The notes beneath the pieces are model-generated. The model saw only the letters and a list, made by a program, of their open reading frames with translations. It was not told the DNA's origin and made no database searches. Position numbers and translations under genes: made by a program. A stretch of 64,000 nt of DNA. It comes from Guillardia theta CCMP2712 (taxonomy: Eukaryota > Cryptophyceae > Pyrenomonadales > Geminigeraceae). The stretch covers positions 270,409 through 334,408 of the forward strand of contig NW_005434629.1 in NCBI RefSeq assembly GCF_000315625.1. The letters are read 5' to 3'. Shown here one piece after another: positions 58,860 to 64,000 of this stretch; position 1 is the first letter of the stretch; each line of letters opens with the position of its first letter.

Positions 58860-60253
58860 CAGCACATACTCCCAGTGACCTCACGCCATTCGAATACCAA
58901 GAGGAAGCACAGGCCAAAATAACAGCCCTGACGACGTCTGACAAACATATTGACTTCGATCCTCGCTTCAACGCGCAGTGCCGAGCAACTCCTGCTTGAA
59001 GGGCTTCTCCTCCTCTATCGCTAGGAAGTTCACTGCGTGCTTTCGTATGCTCTGCTCCCCCGGTCTGCCTCGTCTCACGCCTCCTTCCCGTCCTCACCGA
59101 ATGCTGCACGCCATGGCGTGTTCTGACTCTTGACGAGGGAGATGGAACGAGGAGGGATGAGGTCCACAATCATGAGAATGAGGGGGATGAAAAAGCTGGT
59201 TGTGAGGCCCGGACTCGAGGGTTTTCATTTGCGAGCAATTCAAATTTGGGCGGGAAATGTTCAATTTTTGCATAGCGTCCTTCAACTTTGGACTACCCCT
59301 TCATTTATCGGGATTCTTGTTCTCAAAGATGGGGTAGGGGTCTAAAGACAAAGACAGATCCCGAACAAGTCCACCTACCCACCCTAGATGGCCAACCACC
59401 ACGTAAGATCTTGCTCGTGACTACCCAACCCCTGGAAATCGAAGGGCCTCAACTGTACCCCCCATTTGATAAGTCCATTACCCAAAAAACCACCCCGTAC
59501 TTTTAGTGTTCGTGACCCCTTACCCCCCACTTTCGTCTTAAATGTATATTTCATACTTTTTCTTTTTATCCCCCGGTCCACCCCCCCACCCCGAGCATAC
59601 GACCAACCCGGAGGGCCGGCCCACCCTACTGACTTGTGATCGTACCCCCACTTAAAACCCTCGGTACCCACCCCTTGTAGCGGTCTGAGATCCTTTTTTG
59701 TGAAGCACCCTTTCCATAAGTTACTTTCCTGTACAAATGACCAACTCAGCAAGATGAAAGGTGGGGTACATGACCCTACCTCACCAAAAGTTTGGTTAGC
59801 GCGAAAAGTACTCATATCACAAATGTACAACAGCTACGCCCTCAATAGGACACATGGGTCACTAGGAAATAGGACCTATCCACCCCCTCCACCCTTCCAT
59901 TCATGCAATATACCCACCCCCAATGTACAAGAATAAACCTTCGACCATCTACCTACCCGTGACTCGGTCCAAGGTATATAGAAACAACGGGTCCTCTCTA
60001 CTCCATAACTACTCCCTTCAAGAGACTACCCCTACTCCTGTTTCACACCGAAGTTATTTACTACCTCTACCCACTGTCGTTGAATACCCACCCCCAAATC
60101 CTATGCTGTTATGTTTGGTACCCCTGTGCCGGTGATACCACCCACCCTCAAGGATTCATCTCGTAACTCAAAAATTGGTACCAAATTGATGTACCCGTCC
60201 AGATCAAATCCACCCCACCCACATCGAAGGCAAAATTCGCCATTCGTGCTACT
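58860..60253. other. intergenic, C-run block
   Basis: No gene supported. About 59280-60310 is rich in CCACCC, TACCCC and ACCCCCAC runs with little G on the + strand. The block appears to run directly into the coding-like region at 60311. Confidence 0.55.
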
Positions 60254-60310
60254 TTGTTGTCCTTGTTTGATCCACCCCACCCCTTTGAACATAGTCCACC
60301 TACCCACCCC

Positions 60311-60737
60311 TCTTACTTCCTTGGGGCTGCTCAACATGGCTATGTTGCTGTTGTGGTTGGAACACGAAGGGACGTAGAGGAGGTAGAGAGAGTGAGAAGG
60401 GTGGTGGAGAAGCAAGATTCGTCTACTGTGATCGTTCACACTTGACCTCTCATTCTCGACGCATTCCAACGAATCAGAGTAAGGCTTCTTAGTCGAATTG
60501 CAGCTGAACATCTGTTAGCTCATGTTGATGAAAAATCCATTTCGTGGGTTTCAGAACCACTGGTTAGATATGACGGGGAGCCCCTTATGTTTGATTTCTG
60601 TGCATCATAGTTTCTTGATGTGTCGTGATGCATCTGCATATGTTGGTAGATGAATTCTTCAATTCCCAGATGCTTTCGGAAGATTAACTGGTATGTTCGC
60701 AGGCAAGAAGAAGCAAGTTGATTTCAAGGAGTTGTAG
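60311..60737 (+). CDS. 3' part of an unrecognised gene with an in-frame TGA
   Basis: Sequence from about 60311 is coding-like (SYFLGAAQHGYVAVVVGTRR, DVEEVERVRRVVEKQDSSTV). It reaches TGA at 60443-60445, then continues open in the same frame (LILDAFQRIRVRLLSRIAAE, HLLAHVDEKSISWVSEPLVR) to a GT donor at 60600. A 70-nt intron to 60669 leads to a last exon (RLTGMFAGKKKQVDFKEL, stop 60735-60737). No canonical intron of the right phase removes the TGA. I do not recognise the family. Read-through, selenocysteine, a pseudogene or an unnoticed intron are all possible. Upstream exons were not found; the region before 60310 is the C-run block. Confidence 0.4.
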
Positions 60738-60894
60738 CAGGGTAGTTGGTGAACGAAGCTATTGCTGCCTCAAGTGACGAACGTTTCAATCTGGATGTCA
60801 TAGAGCCTCCCAGATCGGTAGAAAAGCCCAGAAGAGCTTCGGATTTGACTCGGTCTGCGCCTACGTTGCAGGAGTCTGGCAAACCAAGAGTAGA

Positions 60895-62829
60895 ATGTCA
60901 AGGAGTACTAAAGAGCCTATGTCACCCCCGGCAGGGAAGAATGGAGTTGCGAGGGCCTCGAATTTCCCATCGTTCGCTAGATCGTTCGTTTCTCTGTTGA
61001 GAGGGAGCGGAATTAGGAAAGATTTCGACGTTGATGAGGAGATTCTTGGGCGTGGACGGTTTGGGATCGTTTTGAAAGGAAAGAGGCTCGCAGACAACAA
61101 ACCAGTAGCAATCAAGAAGATCACCAAGAAGGGAAGGGATGCGAAGGCGATCGAGAAGGTCAGGAGCGAGATCGAGATCATGAAACGAGTCAACCACCCT
61201 AACTGCATCACACTGTATGGAGTCTATGAGTCCTCCAACCATATCTACATCGTGATGGAGCTGGTCAAGGGAGGAGAGTTGCTCGACCGCATCATCAGCA
61301 AAGACCATTACTCGGAGATGGAGGCGGCCCGCTGCTTTCATCAGATCATCGCGGCCATCCACTACCTCCACAGGGCAGGCATCGTCCACCGAGACCTGAA
61401 GCCAGAGAACATCCTGTATGCGGATCGAGACTCAGATGCAAACATCAAGATCGCCGACTATGGTCTCTCGAAGATGTTCGAGGCAGGCGAGCTCGCCAGC
61501 GGGCGAGCAAGGATGCTCTCTCGATGTGGATCTCCCAACTTTGTTGCTCCGGAAGTGCTGAACGGAGGAGGCTATGGTCAAGAGTGCGATATATGGAGCG
61601 CTGGAGTGATTCTCTACATCCTTCTCTGCGGATTCCTTCCTTTCGATCAGCAGGAAGTGCACGGGCACAAGGAGAAGATGTTCCTGCCTAAGATTGGGCC
61701 GCTGGACTTCCCAAGACCATACTGGGACTACATCTCAGAAGAGGCTGTCGATCTGGTGACGAAGATGCTTGTCATCGAGCCCAAGAAGCGCCTGACGTGT
61801 GAGGAGATCTTCATTCATCCGTGGCTGCAGAAGTTCCAGGAGGGCAAGTTGCACAAGGACAGCATGCCGCAGATGCAGCGTATCCTCAAGGACAACTTGT
61901 GTGCAAGGCGACTTATGGGTGCCGTGTACTCGCTGACTGCCATCCGTCGCATGAGGACAGACCTTGACTGGGACTACATGCACAAGGTGATGAGAGGGAT
62001 GGCGGCAGAGTACCTCGCACAGATCAAGCTTGATCCGGAACGAGAGGCAGAACTAAGAGAAGGTTTCAACCTGCTCGATCGCGATCGTTCGGGAAGAATC
62101 TCGATGGAGAATCTGACAGAATCGATGAGAGCGCTGGGACATTACAAGGGAGAAGCTGAGATCAAGGACATGCTCAATCGCTTCGACATCTTCCAGACAG
62201 GAGACATCTCTTTCGAAGAATACTGCATCGTGATGAGTAGTCACGATGCTTTCCTACACGCTGGTTGGGCACCTCAATCAGACAACTCAGTCCCTCCGAG
62301 CCCGGAGCTTGTTGGTCGAACCTCGGTAAATCATCTTCGCCGTAAACTTGCAGCTGCTGACAGCGATTTGTAGCTTGATGGCCGTTACTTCGACGATTAC
62401 AAGGAAATCTTCATGTGATCTTTTAAGCTTGTTGATGGAAGATTTGCTGACATTGAACAGGTCGATGGATCTCGACAACTCAGGAGTGATCGATCCTGCC
62501 AACATCCGCGAGGTGGAGGGGAAGGGAGACTCATGCTGAGCTAATCTCTCCTGCGCAGGTCCTGAAGAGACTCGGCTCAGAGGTGACAGAGGAAGAGGCA
62601 AGGAAGATGATCGAGATCGCTGATATCAAGAATAACGGTGAGATGCTGCTTGTTCTAGTCGTCGCGTCTGATGTCAGCCTCAGGCGTGATCGAATTCGAC
62701 GAGTTTGCCGAGATGATGAGCAAAGGACAGTATCTCATGGAGAGTCCTTCCCTTCGCCCGATCGATCGGGTGCCGTCAGATCGAAGTGGAACAGAAAGGA
62801 ATGAGATGGCAAAAGACTTTGTGTTGTGA
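60895..62829 (+). CDS. calcium-dependent-type protein kinase with C-terminal EF hands
   Basis: Five exons (60895-62325, 62374-62414, 62461-62512, 62559-62637, 62684-62829) give 582 residues. A Ser/Thr kinase domain of the CaMK/CDPK type has GRGRFG (52-57), the ATP lysine in VAIKKI (Lys74), HRDLKPEN (HRD 165-167), DYG in place of DFG (188-190) and APE (218-220). Calcium-binding loops follow: DRDRSGRISMENL (good), DIFQTGDISFEEY (degenerate), DLDNSGVIDPANI (good) and DIKNNGVIEFDEF (weak at position 3). This is the plant/protist CDPK layout, predicting a calcium-activated kinase. The first exon is 1.43 kb without an intron. ATG 60895 gives a basic Ser-rich N-terminus without a myristoylation glycine; an upstream exon (open frame from 60746) is possible. 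Confidence 0.92.
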
Positions 62830-63079
62830 ATAGTGTACAAGAGTGAGATGGATCAAGATAGACACGTAGGGATAGAGGGGCGGGAGAAGAGTTAAAGCAA
62901 CTGATAGATACAATTCCGTGCTTTCGTTTCACAAATCGAGGCTGAAGTTTTTGAACGAATTTTCCTTCGGGGTTGTAATTGCTAGCAATTAAAGGTGATT
63001 GAACAAGTGTTCAGGATAGATTTTTTGACATCTCTTGCAAAACCTTGAGCCTTGTCTCCCTGTTTGAAGTCACAACATC

Positions 63080-64000
63080 TCATGCGAGGCCTAAGATGCA
63101 GTCGCACCTGGGGGCTTTGAAGAACTTGTCGAGGTATCGGTGGAGGGGCCATTTATCGAATTCTTTGTCTCTGTCCTTTCGTCATCGCCGCCGGCTCCTG
63201 CCTCCTGCCTCCTGCCTCCTGCTACCTGTCTCCTCGATGCGGCGGCTCCACGATAGCTACATCCTGCCATGTTTCACGTAAGGCGGGTCTTGACAACAAA
63301 CACCTCCCGCACCCGCGCTTGAGAATTCTTGTAACAGGTGTTTGATGGGCATGCAAAGATCGACTTGGAGAAAGAAAACTGCACGCATGTCGTCACGATC
63401 CGAACCCCCCCGCTCATCCAGAGACCTTGTTCTCATCGAACACAACCTTGGCATCCCTCATGCACCTGGGCAAGTGAGTTGGGCTTGACACCAGGATGAC
63501 CTGCAATGAGATCCGGTGAGTATCAGCGGCTCTCGTCCTCGTGCTCTCAAGACCTTCTGGATCTGCTCGTTGTGCATGATCTGACCGCAGAGTTCCAGCT
63601 CCTGCACCGTGTTCAGCGACCTGGTCTCCGATCGGCAGATCAGCCTCATCGTCTCCTTGAGCCTGCATACCAGGGTGAATCGGATGAGGAGGAGGCGGAG
63701 GATCGAAAAGACCGCGCAAGGTCAGCCTCCTCGAACTCCCTGAAGTTCTTCAACCGCTCGAAGTTGTCGAACATGTACCTCATGGTGTACTCTCCCTCCA
63801 TTACCCCATCGCTGCTCTTTGACCCCCCGGTGCCGAACAGCACCATGTCCGCTCCTTCCCGATGTGCCACAAGCACGGCCTGTGGGATTCGGCCGAGCTC
63901 GTTGGTTTCTTCTCTTCCCCATGCTATCTCCTCCCATCCCTCTGCTTGCAGGTGGCAGCCATGCACTAGCACTCCCGTCCTCTGTCGAATCCCCCAGCAC
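63080..64000 (-). CDS. DUF218-like protein, 5' end outside the window
   Basis: Minus-strand gene entering from beyond 64000 and ending at stop 63080-63082. Segments in order: LVHGCHLQAEGWEEIAWG, LGRIPQAVLVAHREGADMVL then FGTGGSKSSDGVMEGEYT, an exon with LNTVQELELCGQIMHNEQIQ, an exon with VILVSSPTHLPRCMRDAKVV, one with DVAIVEPPHRGDR and a last one with DKWPLHRYLDKFFKAPRC. The ordered blocks (a GRI...VA helix, GTGGS turn, SSPTH...R motif and VEPPHR near the end) resemble DUF218/SanA-YdcF-like proteins, whose biochemical role is poorly defined. The intron at about 63171-63228 contains GGCAGGA repeats. Confidence 0.6.

Overview
The window looks like nuclear DNA of a microbial eukaryote. Its genes are cut by many very short introns (about 43-67 nt in the best-resolved gene), transcripts come from both strands, and N-terminal targeting presequences are common. 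The gene set (malic enzyme, a YeiH-type transporter, eIF4E, an RWP-RK regulator, an EF-hand protein kinase, a tRNA 2-selenouridine synthase, a Crinkler/RHS-like gene) and the bipartite-looking signals on the FKBP and SelU proteins suggest an alga with a complex plastid. A cryptophyte such as Guillardia is my best guess. That is inference: nothing seen here fixes the species.

Left half (1-33.6 kb): a short hypothetical gene (-), a fragmentary gene near 2-2.9 kb (+), an intronless short-chain dehydrogenase (-), a 29-exon malic enzyme (+), a frame-broken Crinkler/RHS-type NTPase-nuclease (+), a YeiH/UPF0324 membrane protein (+), a small single-TM protein (-), a SlyD-like FKBP isomerase (+), a coiled-coil/FYVE/PH protein (+), a small secreted zinc-knuckle-like ORF (+) and eIF4E (-). 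Between them lie seven very GC-rich non-coding islands. An 18-bp word occurs five times, and a 1.5-kb unit bounded by nearly identical 325/329-bp direct repeats sits inside one GC island.

Right half (34-64 kb): an unrecognised multi-exon gene (+), an NHL beta-propeller protein (-), an RWP-RK factor (+), a long coiled-coil protein with a C-terminal C1q/TNF-like domain (-), a SelU enzyme (+), a two-TM protein with an 8-nt micro-exon (-), a serine carboxypeptidase (+), another coiled-coil protein (-), the 3' part of an unrecognised gene carrying an in-frame TGA (+), an EF-hand protein kinase (+) and a DUF218-like protein running off the right edge (-). Introns here are longer and full of GGA/CCT, GGGA and CAT expansions; the GC islands are absent.

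The genes do not form a pathway or operon. The most notable features are the splicing pattern (repeated GC-AG introns and at least one apparent GA-AG intron, supported by protein-level continuity), the LTR-like insertion, and the dispersed repeat words. Exon boundaries were worked out by hand from reading frame and family conservation. They are strongest for malic enzyme, YeiH, FKBP, SelU, the kinase and most of eIF4E.
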